NCBI GenBank assembly: GCA_050743125.1 | Contig: JBOGEB010000094.1 | Span: 1 to 15,453, forward strand | Length of the DNA: 15,453 nt | Direction of reading: 5' to 3' | Source of the DNA: JBOGEB01 sp050743125 | Lineage (GTDB): Bacteria > Actinomycetota > Nitriliruptoria > Euzebyales > Egibacteraceae | Shown here: positions 6,070 through 13,447 of the stretch, one piece after another | How positions within the stretch are numbered: position 1 is the stretch's first letter | Layout of the letters: each line of letters opens with the position of its first letter | Program-made: the position numbers and the translations under genes | Notes under the pieces: model-generated | Told to the model about the DNA's origin: nothing | What the model saw: only the letters and a program-made list of their open reading frames with translations | The model's database searches: none

Positions 6070-7493
6070 ACGCGACAGCGTTGCCGTTCCGCGGGCGCTC
6101 CGCCAGCCCCCCTTGTGGAGGACGACGTTCCCTGACCGCCGATCCGCGGTCGACGCCTTCGAGGCCGGGGTTGCAGTCGCTGCACGCGGCCGTTGAGCGG
6201 AGCCGGCTCGCCGGCCGCGGGGGACGTTGGTCGCGAAGGCCAGTCCGGATAGGTGCGAGAGCAGGTCTTCGCGATGGCGGCGCCGGTGCGGCCAACGACG
6301 GCCGGGATGCCGTCGGCGTAGATGTTCTGGCAGATTTCGGCGGGCTGGGACTGGGTCTTGACGGTGATCACCGCCGAGCGGATGTCGCTGAGGTGGTTGC
6401 CGGCGACGATGTTCGCGCCGCCGGAGGAGGGGGTGTCGGACCACAGCTTGATGCCGTAACCCCAGCTGTGCTTGATCGTATTGTTGGTGATCTGGTTGTT
6501 CCTGCCGCGCACCTCGAGGAGGGCCTCGTTGGCGGCCTCCGGACCGAGCCCGTACAGACACTGGTTCGAGTCGACGACGTTCCCGGAGGCGTGCTCTTTG
6601 ATGTTGACACATTCAGAGGCGAAGGTCTGGATGACGTTATTCTGGACGAGGTTGTTGTTGGACCCGTCGTTTTTGTGGTAGGGCTGGTCAGTGCTGGCGG
6701 CGCTGGTGCCGATGTAAACGCCTTCGCCGTTGTGGTAACGGTAGTCTTTGCTTTTTGCGACGAAGCCGCACCGGTAGATCAGCGAGTTGGTGACCTTGCT
6801 GTTGGTAGTGAAATTCCGCATCCGGACACATTCGCCACCAGCGCCGGTGAGGAACATGTTGGTGATGACCGTGCCGGTGACGTCCCGAGCCTTGTTCCCG
6901 ACGTAGACCAGGCGGCTGTCGGCCACGCGGGGCTGATTGCTGTCTTTGTAGGCCAGCAGCTCCCGCGGGGCGGTCGGAATCTCGGTGAACGGCAGGTGGG
7001 GTTGGCCGTTGATGGTGAAGCCGTCGAGCACGTAGTGGCTGTGGTCGATGTTGAAGACGTGGCCACCGCCGACGACGACGGCCTTGTTGCGCTGGCTGAC
7101 GTCAAGGCCGGTCTCGGGACCCTTGATGGTGATCGGGCGGCTGGCTTCTCCGTCGCGTTTGGTTTGCAACGCTTTGGTGTGCTTGTAGACGCCGGGTTGG
7201 AGCTGGATGACGTCGCCCGGTTGGGCGCGATCGAGGGCTGCTTGAATGGTGGCAGGGCTCCCGGTGTCGACTCCGGAGCCCGACGGCGAGAGGTTGGGCG
7301 CGACGAACCAGGTCTGCGTCTTGACGGGCGCCGACTCGCTGCGCGCCGGAACCGCCATGAGGAGAACAGTGGCGGCGATGGTGACGCTGGCGTAAAACGC
7401 CGCCCGCGCACTGTCAGCGCCGCCAGCCCGACGGGCCACAGGACCTGCGCCTAGTGGTCCGTTCAACAGCCGCTCGATGTGTGTGCTCTTCAT
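6066..7493 (-). CDS. Secreted right-handed parallel beta-helix protein
   Basis: The 475-residue product starts at ATG 7493 and places a signal peptide after a short charged N-terminus: hydrophobic core AAFYASVTIAATVLLMAVPA at residues 31-50, cleavage probably near 50-52. A longer GTG start at 7553 adds an unlikely leader. The mature part begins TWFVAPNLSPSGSG and then ATIQAALDRAQPGDVIQLQPGVY, the usual opening of pectate-lyase/chondroitinase-B-like beta-helices. Asn-rich rungs follow (NNNLVQNNVIQTF, NNQITNNTI, GANIVAGNHLSDI). Such proteins bind or cleave acidic polysaccharides outside the cell. I cannot assign catalytic residues, so enzyme or binding protein is open. Six Cys (222, 242, 295, 312, 388, 411) could form disulfides. 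The last ~45 residues are Arg/Pro/Gly-rich with poor codon bias and may be read-through. The central part is visibly less GC-rich than the neighbours, a sign of transfer. Confidence 0.82.
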   Translation of the reverse strand: MKSTHIERLLNGPLGAGPVARRAGGADSARAAFYASVTIAATVLLMAVPARSESAPVKTQTWFVAPNLSPSGSGVDTGSPATIQAALDRAQPGDVIQLQPGVYKHTKALQTKRDGEASRPITIKGPETGLDVSQRNKAVVVGGGHVFNIDHSHYVLDGFTINGQPHLPFTEIPTAPRELLAYKDSNQPRVADSRLVYVGNKARDVTGTVITNMFLTGAGGECVRMRNFTTNSKVTNSLIYRCGFVAKSKDYRYHNGEGVYIGTSAASTDQPYHKNDGSNNNLVQNNVIQTFASECVNIKEHASGNVVDSNQCLYGLGPEAANEALLEVRGRNNQITNNTIKHSWGYGIKLWSDTPSSGGANIVAGNHLSDIRSAVITVKTQSQPAEICQNIYADGIPAVVGRTGAAIAKTCSRTYPDWPSRPTSPAAGEPAPLNGRVQRLQPRPRRRRPRIGGQGTSSSTRGAGGAPAERQRCRV

Positions 7494-7507
7494 AGCTCCC
7501 ACGCCTT

Positions 7508-7522
7508 GGAGGTTTTCCCTCC
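7508..7522 (-). promoter_or_regulatory. Small leader hairpin upstream of the beta-helix start
   Basis: On the - strand GGAGG-GAAAA-CCTCC forms a perfect 5-bp stem 14 nt before the ATG at 7493. The CCTCC arm could pair instead with the GGGAG just before the ATG, so a switch in ribosome access is conceivable. This is inference from complementarity only. Confidence 0.3.
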
Positions 7523-7632
7523 CGTCGAGCTGTCCGCTTGTCCTGAGCGCCACCTACACTCCCGCCTGGGCAGTGCCGGACCCACCGAGCGGGTTGCGTA
7601 GAGCAGGGCCAATTCCGCAGAAATGCCCCTTT

Positions 7633-7654
7633 GAGCTTGCGGCCGTCCAAGCTC
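7633..7654. other. Inverted repeat in the gap between zinc-ribbon and beta-helix genes
   Basis: GAGCTTG (7633-7639) and CAAGCTC (7648-7654) are perfect 7-bp arms with an 8-nt GC-rich loop. It lies about 100 nt after the zinc-ribbon stop. It may terminate that transcript or act in the beta-helix leader. No T-tract follows on the - strand. The rest of the 257-nt gap (7494-7750) contains no gene I can support. Confidence 0.4.
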
Positions 7655-7750
7655 AGGAGGGCACTTGTGAGGGCGGGAGCATCGCACAAATTCGACGGCG
7701 TCCAAAAGCTGACGCTGACCAGCGCGCCCGGGGCGACGCGCACGTCGTCG

Positions 7751-8482
7751 TCAGGGAATGACGAGGATGCGGCCGCATTGCTCGCAGCGGGCGAGGCCGC
7801 GGTCGACCCGCTCGCGGACCTCCTGCATCTCCGTCGCCGTCAGCTCGAGCCGGCAGCCGGCGCAGGTTCGGCCCACAAGCTCGGCGACCGCGACGCCGTC
7901 CTTCCGGGCGCGGACGTCGTCGTAGTACCTGCGCACCGGGGCGGGGAGGTCGGCGGCGACCACGTCGCGCTCGGCCGCACGCTTGCCGAGCTCCTCGTCG
8001 ATCCCCGCAGCGGCCTCGTCCCGGGCGGCGGCGGCGGCGGCGACCTCCAGAGCCAGCCCAGCCTCGCGCTCGCTGAGCGTGGAGACCAGCGACTCGGTCT
8101 CCTCAGTCTGCTCCATGATCTCGAGCAGCGTGTCCTCCAGGTCGCTCTTGCGGGCCAGGAGCGATTCCAGCTCGGCGTCCAGCGCCTCGAGCTCCTTCTG
8201 CGCCTTGATCACACCCGAGTACTTCCGCTGCGTCTCGGAGGCGTAGCGCCGCTCGACCATGTCGAGCTCACGCTCATGCCGGCGCTGGCCGCGCTCCAAG
8301 CGGTCGAGGCGCTCGCGGGCCGCACCCAGCTCGAAACGCACGCGGCGATGCAGGTCGGCGTGGTCGTCGAGCGCCTGCTGCTCCGGCAGGTTCGCAAGGC
8401 GGTGGCGGAGGCGCGTGATGGCGGTGTCGACCTGCTGCAATTCGAGGAGGTTGCGCTGCTCGGCTCTTGTTGCGGGGATCAC
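7751..8482 (-). CDS. Coiled-coil C4-type zinc-ribbon protein (DUF164/CT398-like family)
   Basis: The 243-residue product starts at GTG 8482, preceded by GAGGGAG at good spacing; a TTG 24 nt upstream keeps the frame but has no ribosome site. Residues 5-170 are a long antiparallel coiled coil rich in Leu, Glu and Arg, including the conserved YSGVIKAQKELEALDAELE. A C-terminal zinc ribbon has Cys207-x2-Cys210 and Cys233-x2-Cys236, and the protein ends ILVIP as usual in the family. Members are widespread in Actinomycetota, often near a Nif3-like protein or RNase H gene; neither partner is here. A nucleic-acid-related role has been proposed for the family but the function is not established. It is divergent from the MBOAT gene across a 153-nt gap and upstream of the beta-helix gene on the same strand. 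Confidence 0.9.
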   Translation of the reverse strand: MIPATRAEQRNLLELQQVDTAITRLRHRLANLPEQQALDDHADLHRRVRFELGAARERLDRLERGQRRHERELDMVERRYASETQRKYSGVIKAQKELEALDAELESLLARKSDLEDTLLEIMEQTEETESLVSTLSEREAGLALEVAAAAAARDEAAAGIDEELGKRAAERDVVAADLPAPVRRYYDDVRARKDGVAVAELVGRTCAGCRLELTATEMQEVRERVDRGLARCEQCGRILVIP

Positions 8483-8566
8483 GGTGCTCCCTCTAGCCCT
8501 CGTCAACTCTGGAGGTGGATGCTACGCCTCCACGGACCGGGAGCCGCCGCGCACCGGTGCCGTGCG

Positions 8567-8587
8567 CGGGCGAATGCCCGGGTTTTT
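8567..8587 (+). terminator. Hairpin plus T5 run in the divergent intergenic region
   Basis: CGGGC-GAAT-GCCCG (8567-8580) is followed by GG and TTTTT (8583-8587), the layout of a weak intrinsic terminator read on the + strand. It sits just before the candidate MBOAT promoter, where it would insulate against upstream transcription. The stem is only 5 bp. Confidence 0.35.
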
Positions 8588-8600
8588 CCGCGCGGGCCAC

Positions 8601-8628
8601 TAACATCGGGCGACAAGTCACCGGAGGG
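8601..8628 (+). promoter_or_regulatory. Candidate -10 box and strong ribosome site for the MBOAT gene
   Basis: TAACAT (8601-8606) fits a -10 hexamer. GGAGGG (8623-8628) lies 7 nt before GTG 8636 and decides that start, since the open frame continues about 1 kb upstream through the zinc-ribbon gene. A TGGAGG/CCTCCA inverted repeat (8510-8515, 8527-8532) lies in the same divergent gap and might be an operator. Confidence 0.5.
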
Positions 8629-8635
8629 ATACCGG

Positions 8636-10069
8636 GTGCTGTTCCCCACGATCGACTTCGCGATCTTCTTTGTCGTCGTGCTCACCGCGAGCTGGCTGCT
8701 CATGCCACGGCGGTGCTGGTGGCGCTGCCTCATGCTCGTCGCGAGCGCGGTGTTCTACGGCTGGTGGGACTGGCGCTTCCTCGGGCTGCTGGGTGGGTCG
8801 GCGATCGCCAACCACGTCGCCGCGACCGCGATCGGTCGGCTCCGCTCCCCCGCCGCGAGGCGGGGGGTGCTCGTCGCGGCGATCACCGCCAACCTCGGCG
8901 CGCTCGCCTGGTTCAAGTACTACGGGTTCCTCGTCACGTCGGTCGCGGACACCCTGGCAGGAGTCGGCGTCCAGGTCCACCTCCCGCTGCTGCAGGTCGT
9001 GCTGCCGGTCGGGGTCTCGTTCTTCACGTTCCACGCCCTGAGCTACGTGATCGACGTCTACCGGCGCGTGCTGCGCCCGGCGACGCTGCAGGACTTCACG
9101 CTCTACCTCGCGTTCTTTCCGCACCTCGTCGCCGGTCCGATCATCCGCGCGAAGGACTTCCTCCCGCAGCTGCGTCGCCCCCGTGATCCCCGAAAGGTCG
9201 ACGGGAGCCGGGCGTTCTGGCTGATCACCGCCGGGTTGTTCAAGAAGGTCGTCGTCGCGAACCTGCTCGCCACGCGGCTCGTCGACCCGGTGTTCGCGAA
9301 CCCCAGGCTCTACGCCGCGCCCGACGTCCTCGCCGCGATCTACGGGTACGCGGTGCAGATCTTCGCCGACTTCAGCGGCTATACCGACATCGCGATCGGC
9401 TGCGCGCTGCTGCTCGGCTTCCAGTTCCCGCAGAACTTCGACCGCCCGTACACCGCCGTGTCGCTCCAGGAGTTCTGGCGCCGCTGGCACATCACCTTGT
9501 CGAGTTGGCTGCGCGACTACCTCTACATCCCCCTCGGCGGCTCACGGGGATCCAAGGCCAAGACCACCCGCAACCTCCTCGTCACCATGCTCGTCGGCGG
9601 GCTGTGGCACGGCGCGGCGTGGACGTTCGTCGCGTGGGGCGGCATCCACGGAGCGGCGCTCGCGGTCGAGCGCCGGGTCACCGGCCTGCGGGGTGAGGTC
9701 GGGCGCGGCAGCGCCCGCCGGCGGGCGGGGACCGTATGGCACCCGCTCGTCGGGTGGCTGGTCACGTTCAACGTCGTCTGCCTCGCGTGGGTGTTCTTCC
9801 GGGCCGAGTCGTTCAGCGCGGCCGGCACGATGCTGTCGCGGCTCGCCACTGGGTGGGGCCAGGCCCAGATCTGCACGCCAGCCCTCGTGGCGCTCATCGC
9901 GGGATCGATCGCCACACAGTTCGTGCCGAAGGATTTGGGGTTGCGCCTGGAGGCAGCGTTCTCGCGGCTCGGGCCGCTGCCACAGGCCGTGGCGCTCGCG
10001 GCCGCCCTGTTCGCCATCGACGCGCTCGGCCCCCAGGGCGTGGCGCCGTTCATCTACTTCCAGTTCTGA
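8636..10069 (+). CDS. MBOAT-family O-acyltransferase (AlgI/DltB-like)
   Basis: The 477-residue product starts at GTG 8636. It is a polytopic membrane protein opening LFPTIDFAIFFVVVLTASWL, then FYGWWDWRFL, LAWFKYYGFL, VLPVGVSFFTFHALSYVIDVY and LVAGPIIRAKDFLPQL. The family hallmark region has FADFSGYTDIAIG, LQEFWRRWHITLSSWLRDYLYIPLGGSRG and the proposed catalytic His325 in LVGGLWHGAAWTF, with His338 shortly after. AlgI-type enzymes pass acyl groups, usually acetyl, across the membrane to an SGNH partner that modifies an extracellular polysaccharide. Full length suggests an active enzyme. The likely SGNH partner is not adjacent but 3.7 kb downstream on the same strand. What polymer is modified cannot be told; the secreted beta-helix protein nearby makes a surface polysaccharide plausible. 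Confidence 0.92.
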   Translation: MLFPTIDFAIFFVVVLTASWLLMPRRCWWRCLMLVASAVFYGWWDWRFLGLLGGSAIANHVAATAIGRLRSPAARRGVLVAAITANLGALAWFKYYGFLVTSVADTLAGVGVQVHLPLLQVVLPVGVSFFTFHALSYVIDVYRRVLRPATLQDFTLYLAFFPHLVAGPIIRAKDFLPQLRRPRDPRKVDGSRAFWLITAGLFKKVVVANLLATRLVDPVFANPRLYAAPDVLAAIYGYAVQIFADFSGYTDIAIGCALLLGFQFPQNFDRPYTAVSLQEFWRRWHITLSSWLRDYLYIPLGGSRGSKAKTTRNLLVTMLVGGLWHGAAWTFVAWGGIHGAALAVERRVTGLRGEVGRGSARRRAGTVWHPLVGWLVTFNVVCLAWVFFRAESFSAAGTMLSRLATGWGQAQICTPALVALIAGSIATQFVPKDLGLRLEAAFSRLGPLPQAVALAAALFAIDALGPQGVAPFIYFQF

Positions 10070-10148
10070 GGAGCCAAAGGGGAGGACCCGGCAGGGCGGG
10101 TGGGGAAGGCGGCGTGGTCCGGACGAATCCTCCAGCGGGGGCGTCGCC

Positions 10149-10466
10149 GTGAACGGCTACGCGTTCCACGCGACGCCTCGACAGCAGATGCGCGACGACG
10201 ACCGGGGCAATGTGGTGCTGGAGCTGGGATGGGTGGTGGTCGAGGTGTCCGCGCACGCGATCCTGCGTCACCCGGAGAAGGCCGTCGCGCAGGTGCGCCG
10301 GGTGCTCACGCAACGACGTCGTGAGCTCAGCGCAGGCCGAGGCGCTCGTCGAGTTTGCGCACGCAGGACAGCCGTGCCCAGCGCTTGGGGAAACCGCCGC
10401 GCACGCCGCGGGCGCGCTCCACGCCCATCGTGTAGCCGACCGGCTCGGCGAGGTCGAGGCCGGTGA
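10149..10466 (+). pseudogene. Truncated unknown small gene, cut by the regulator duplication
   Basis: From GTG 10149 the first ~60 codons have strong G/C at the third position, like real genes of this window. They give NGYAFHATPRQQMRDDDRG, then NVVLELGWVVVEVSAHAILR, HPEKAVAQVRRVLTQRR. I do not recognise this sequence. From about 10328 the third-position bias collapses, exactly where similarity between the two regulator copies begins, and the frame runs antisense through the first regulator to a stop at 10466. The simplest reading is that the original 3' part was lost when the regulator unit arrived. It may once have followed the MBOAT gene, 79 nt upstream. No good ribosome site is seen, so a non-coding origin remains possible. 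Confidence 0.4.
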
Positions 10467-11721
10467 GCAGCGCCTCGCAGGCACCGTCAGGCTGGCCCGC
10501 CTTCGCGCGGACCCGGCCGATCTGCCAGAGGGTGATGACTCGCTGACGAGCGTTGACGGCCGACCGCAGCACCCCGTCGAGCCTGCGCTCGGCGTCAGCG
10601 AACCGGCCCGCCAGCATTTGGGCACTCGCCCGCACGGTCTCGAGCTGCTGCTCGAGACCCCAGACGAGGAACCCGATCCGACCGCCCGCGTCGGGGTCGT
10701 CGTCGCCCAGCAGCTCCCGCGCACGGCCGGCGGCGTCCATGCTGACCCGGCACGCGCGGACGTCCCCGACCGCGGCGGCCTCGTCAGCATGCCAAATGGG
10801 CACCCACAGGCGGGTGTGCGGGTCCGCGTGGACGGCCAGCGCACCAGCCTGGTCCAACCGCTCGAGCGCCCGCTCCGGGTCACCCTCACAGCAGCCAGAA
10901 TGCGTCGAGTACAGGATGGCTGACATGCCGATCGCCTGCGCGAGCAGCCCCGGGTCGCCGCTCTCAGCGGCCAGCCCCCAGGCCACCAACAAGTGCTTCC
11001 GGGCCGCCCGAAGGTCGCCGTCGGCGGAGGCCCACAGCGCGACCCGGGCGTTCACGCCGACCACGAGCGCCTCCAGCCGCGGCCGGTCGGCAGACCGGAC
11101 CGCGCGGCTCAGCAGCCCGAGCGCGTCGTCCGCGTTGGCCAGCGCGGTCGGGGTGACCGCGCGCGCGTCATCGGCCAGGCGGTCAGCGGCCAACGACCGG
11201 GCGACACGCTCGTAGCCGTCCAGGAGGCCGGCGTCGACCCGGCCGGCGCGGTCGCCGATGATCCGCTCCACGACCTCCTCGGGCACGGCTGCCGCGACAA
11301 GCAGACTGCCGACGGCCTTGAGCGCTTGAGCGCGGTTCGTGTCGCCTCCGTTCCCGTCGAGCCCCGACGAGTCTGGCACCTCGACGAGCGGCTTGCCCCG
11401 AGCCAGCATGCCGAACCGTTTCTTGACCTTGCACGGCGCGTCCTCGAGCGCGCGGTCCAGCTCCTTCTGCATCCTCGACCTGGGCACGACGGCCGGGCTC
11501 TTGTCCCAGGCGTCGACGGTGCTCGGCCCGACGCCCGTGCGCGCGGCGAAGTCGTAGATGCTGTCCCGCCACGCGCGCCGCAACGCCGTCGCCAACCCGC
11601 CCGTCCACTCGCCGACCTCGACCAGGTCCGCGCTCGGCACCGGCGGCGCGGCCGGCGCGGCCGGCTGCGGCTGCGGCTGCGGCTGCGGTATCCGCTTCGC
11701 TTGGCGGTGCTGCTCGTCCAT
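10327..11721 (-). CDS. XRE-type HTH regulator with TPR-like sensor domain, copy A
   Basis: The 464-residue product starts at the second ATG of an ATGATG pair (11721), six bases after GAGGGAG; this choice matches copy B. Residues 11-30 are a Gln-Pro/Ala-Pro linker. Residues 40-105 form an XRE-like HTH: GLATALRRAWRDSIYDFAAR, then TGVGPSTVDAWDK and a helix ending VKKRF. The rest, about 130-460, is Ala/Leu/Arg-rich helical hairpins of TPR type (LRAARKHLLVAWGLAAESGD, PERALERLDQAGALA, GACEALLTGLDLAEP). Such XRE-TPR proteins are numerous in actinomycetes, acting as cytoplasmic regulators that may sense peptides or other ligands. The first helix of the HTH differs from copy B at three sites (DSI for ETV). 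The gene is on the strand opposite to its MBOAT and SGNH neighbours. Its target is unknown. Confidence 0.82.
   Translation of the reverse strand: MDEQHRQAKRIPQPQPQPQPAAPAAPPVPSADLVEVGEWTGGLATALRRAWRDSIYDFAARTGVGPSTVDAWDKSPAVVPRSRMQKELDRALEDAPCKVKKRFGMLARGKPLVEVPDSSGLDGNGGDTNRAQALKAVGSLLVAAAVPEEVVERIIGDRAGRVDAGLLDGYERVARSLAADRLADDARAVTPTALANADDALGLLSRAVRSADRPRLEALVVGVNARVALWASADGDLRAARKHLLVAWGLAAESGDPGLLAQAIGMSAILYSTHSGCCEGDPERALERLDQAGALAVHADPHTRLWVPIWHADEAAAVGDVRACRVSMDAAGRARELLGDDDPDAGGRIGFLVWGLEQQLETVRASAQMLAGRFADAERRLDGVLRSAVNARQRVITLWQIGRVRAKAGQPDGACEALLTGLDLAEPVGYTMGVERARGVRGGFPKRWARLSCVRKLDERLGLR
11663..11686. repeat. Hexanucleotide tandem repeat (GGCTGC)4 encoding Gln-Pro
   Basis: Four exact GGCTGC units, read on the - strand, encode the QPQPQPQP linker of copy A. 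Copy B has three exact units (13207-13224) plus a GGCTGG variant. Tandem hexamers can gain or lose units by slippage without changing frame, altering the linker length before the HTH. Confidence 0.75.
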
Positions 11722-11740
11722 CATGCGCTCCCTCGACATG

Positions 11741-11802
11741 CTCGCGGAGCGCGCAGCGTAACGCCGAACCGACCTGGACGTAACCAGACCAACCTGCCTT
11801 GT
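11741..11802 (-). promoter_or_regulatory. 62-bp upstream block of copy A, identical to 13285-13346
   Basis: This block is base-for-base the same as the one before copy B and ends 20 nt before the start codon. On the - strand it contains GGTTGG, GGTTACG, GGTTCGG and GTTACG spaced repeats that could be operator half-sites. Complete identity in non-coding DNA, where parts of the coding region have diverged, suggests constraint or recent conversion. I cannot place -35 and -10 boxes with confidence. Confidence 0.5.
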
Positions 11803-11879
11803 TCCTGTGCCCAGGTTGGCGAAGGCTTGGCCGCTTGAGGTCCCGGCCTGGGACTGAGGCAGAAGCAAACGACCCTCGC

Positions 11880-13265
11880 CTAGCGCAGGCCGAGGCGCTC
11901 GTCGAGTTTGCGGACGCAGGACAGCCGTGCCCAGCGCTTGGGGAAACCGCCGCGCACGCCGCGGGCGCGCTCCACGCCCATCGTGTAGCCGACCGGCTCG
12001 GCGAGGTCGAGGCCGGTGAGCAGCGCCTCGCAGGCGCCGTCAGGCTGGCCCGCCTTCGCGCGGACCCGGCCGATCTGCGCGAGGATGATCACCCGGTGGT
12101 GGACAGTCATGGCCGACCGCAGCACGGCGTCGAACCTACGGTCTGCCTCAGCGAACCGGCCCGCCAGCATCTGCATGTTGACCCGCGCGGTCTCGAGCTG
12201 CTGCTCGAGACCGTAGACGAGGAACCCGATCCGACCGCCCGCGTCGGGGTCGTCGCCCAGCAGCTCCCGCGCACGGCCGGCGGCGTCCAAGCTGACCCGG
12301 GACGCGCGGACGTCCCCGACCGCGGCGGCCTCGTCAGCATGCCAAATGGCCACCCAGAGGCGGGTGTGCGGGTCCGCGTGGACGGCCAGCGCACCAGCCT
12401 GGTCCAACCGCTCGAGCGCCCGCTCGGGGTCACCCTCACAGCAGCCAGAATGCGTCGAGTACAGCACGCTCGACATGCCGATCGCCTGCGCGAGCAGCCC
12501 CGGGTCGCCGCTCTCAGCGGCCAGCCCCCAGGCGACCAACAAGTGCTTCCGGGCCGCTCGAAGGTCGCCGCGGTGGAACGCCCACAGCGCGACCCGGGCG
12601 TTCACGCCGACGACCAGGGCGTCCAGCCGCGGCCGGTCGGCGACCTGACGGTGCAACAGCCCCAGCGCGTCGTCCGCGTTGGCCAGCGCGGCCGGCACCA
12701 CGGCGCGTGCATCGCCTCCCAGCATGTCGGCCGCCAACGACCGGGCGACACGCTCGTAGCCGTCCAGGAGGCCGGCGTCGACCCGGCCGGCGCGGTCGCC
12801 GATGATCCGCTCCACGACCTCCTCGGGCACGGCTGCCGCGACAAGCAGACTGCCGACGGCCTTGAGCGCTTGAGCGCGGTTCGTGTCGCCTCCGTTCCCG
12901 TCGAGCCCCGACGAGTCTGGCACCTCGACGACCGGCTTGCCCCGAGCCAGCATGCCGAACCGTTTCTTGACCTTGCACGGCGCGTCCTCGAGCGCGCGGT
13001 CCAGCTCCTTCTGCATCCTCGACCTCGGCACGACGGCCGGGCTCTTGTCCCAGGCGTCGACGGTGCTCGGCCCGACGCCCGTGCGCGCGGCGAAGTCGTA
13101 GACGGTTTCCCGCCACGCGCGCCGCAACGCCGTCGCCAACCCGCCCGTCCACTCGCCGACCTCGACCAGGTCCGCGCTCGGAACCGGCGGTGCGGCCGGC
13201 GCGGCCGGCTGCGGCTGCGGCTGCGGCTGGGGTATCCGCTTCGCTTGGCGGTGCTGCTCGTCCAT
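11880..13265 (-). CDS. XRE-type HTH regulator with TPR-like sensor domain, copy B
   Basis: The 461-residue product starts at ATG 13265, six bases after GAGGGAG; the preceding in-frame codon is GTG where copy A has ATG. It is a close paralogue of copy A. Only 4 of the first 180 residues differ, and the last 65 are identical. Between them changes concentrate in two windows: about 181-232 (ADMLGGDARAVVPAALAN and HRQVADRPRLD, with two residues fewer) and about 352-396 (VYGLEQQLETARVNMQMLAG, then FAEADRRFDAVLRSAMTVHH). The TPR groove is the expected ligand site in such proteins, so the copies may respond to different signals while binding similar DNA. It is divergent from the WhiB-like gene across 182 nt, so it could also control that gene. 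Confidence 0.82.
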   Translation of the reverse strand: MDEQHRQAKRIPQPQPQPQPAAPAAPPVPSADLVEVGEWTGGLATALRRAWRETVYDFAARTGVGPSTVDAWDKSPAVVPRSRMQKELDRALEDAPCKVKKRFGMLARGKPVVEVPDSSGLDGNGGDTNRAQALKAVGSLLVAAAVPEEVVERIIGDRAGRVDAGLLDGYERVARSLAADMLGGDARAVVPAALANADDALGLLHRQVADRPRLDALVVGVNARVALWAFHRGDLRAARKHLLVAWGLAAESGDPGLLAQAIGMSSVLYSTHSGCCEGDPERALERLDQAGALAVHADPHTRLWVAIWHADEAAAVGDVRASRVSLDAAGRARELLGDDPDAGGRIGFLVYGLEQQLETARVNMQMLAGRFAEADRRFDAVLRSAMTVHHRVIILAQIGRVRAKAGQPDGACEALLTGLDLAEPVGYTMGVERARGVRGGFPKRWARLSCVRKLDERLGLR

Positions 13266-13395
13266 CACACGCTCCCTCGACACGCTCGCGGAGCGCGCAG
13301 CGTAACGCCGAACCGACCTGGACGTAACCAGACCAACCTGCCTTGTACCCAAGGCCCTCCAGGCGAAGGCTGACGGCTTGTAAGTCCCGGCCCGG
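11881..13395. repeat. Direct repeat unit B (regulator gene plus upstream region)
   Basis: Partner of 10328-11850. Beyond the identical block ending at 13346, weaker similarity continues (GCGAAGGCT, then GTCCCGGCC) to about 13395, close to the WhiB-like gene leader. The repeat thus includes the regulator's own upstream DNA. Confidence 0.8.
13285..13346 (-). promoter_or_regulatory. 62-bp upstream block of copy B, identical to 11741-11802
   Basis: This block ends 20 nt before the copy B start codon and lies within the divergent gap shared with the WhiB-like gene. If it carries an operator, both regulator copies would be controlled alike and may regulate each other. This is inference from identity and position. 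Confidence 0.5.
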
Positions 13396-13409
13396 CGAGC
13401 TCCGGGCCG
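13388..13409 (+). promoter_or_regulatory. Stem-loop in the leader region of the WhiB-like gene
   Basis: CGGCCCGG and CCGGGCCG are perfect 8-bp arms around CGAGCT, 38 nt before the ATG. In the mRNA it could affect stability or attenuation. The ribosome site GAGGAGG (13437-13443) lies outside it. Confidence 0.4.
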
Positions 13410-13447
13410 TCGGGACCGGGACGCCACCGCTGCATCGAGGAGGACCG

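Larger units (their letters stand above)
10328..11850. repeat. Direct repeat unit A (regulator gene plus upstream region)
   Basis: About 1.5 kb matches 11881-13395 at high identity. It starts at AGCGCAGGCCGAGGCG beside the stop codon and runs through the gene into the upstream region, where similarity becomes patchy after 11802 and fades by about 11850. The inter-copy segment 11851-11879 is unrelated. The pair is a tandem direct duplication. Confidence 0.8.

Noticed and set aside
6070..6612. N-terminal extension of the aminotransferase frame
   Set aside because: It is a shadow of the beta-helix gene; class III homology starts right after ATG 6069.
7494..7750. RNase P RNA or riboswitch in the gap near the zinc-ribbon gene
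   Set aside because: None of the conserved RNase P or common riboswitch sequence blocks that I know is present and the gap is too short for RNase P RNA.
7631..8635. N-terminal extension of the MBOAT frame
   Set aside because: The frame is open but antisense to the zinc-ribbon gene; GGAGGG at 8623-8628 and the membrane-protein start fix GTG 8636.
11799..13373. 524-residue + strand frame antisense to regulator copy B
   Set aside because: The regulator on the - strand has the HTH, a ribosome site and a paralogue; the antisense frame only reflects codon bias.
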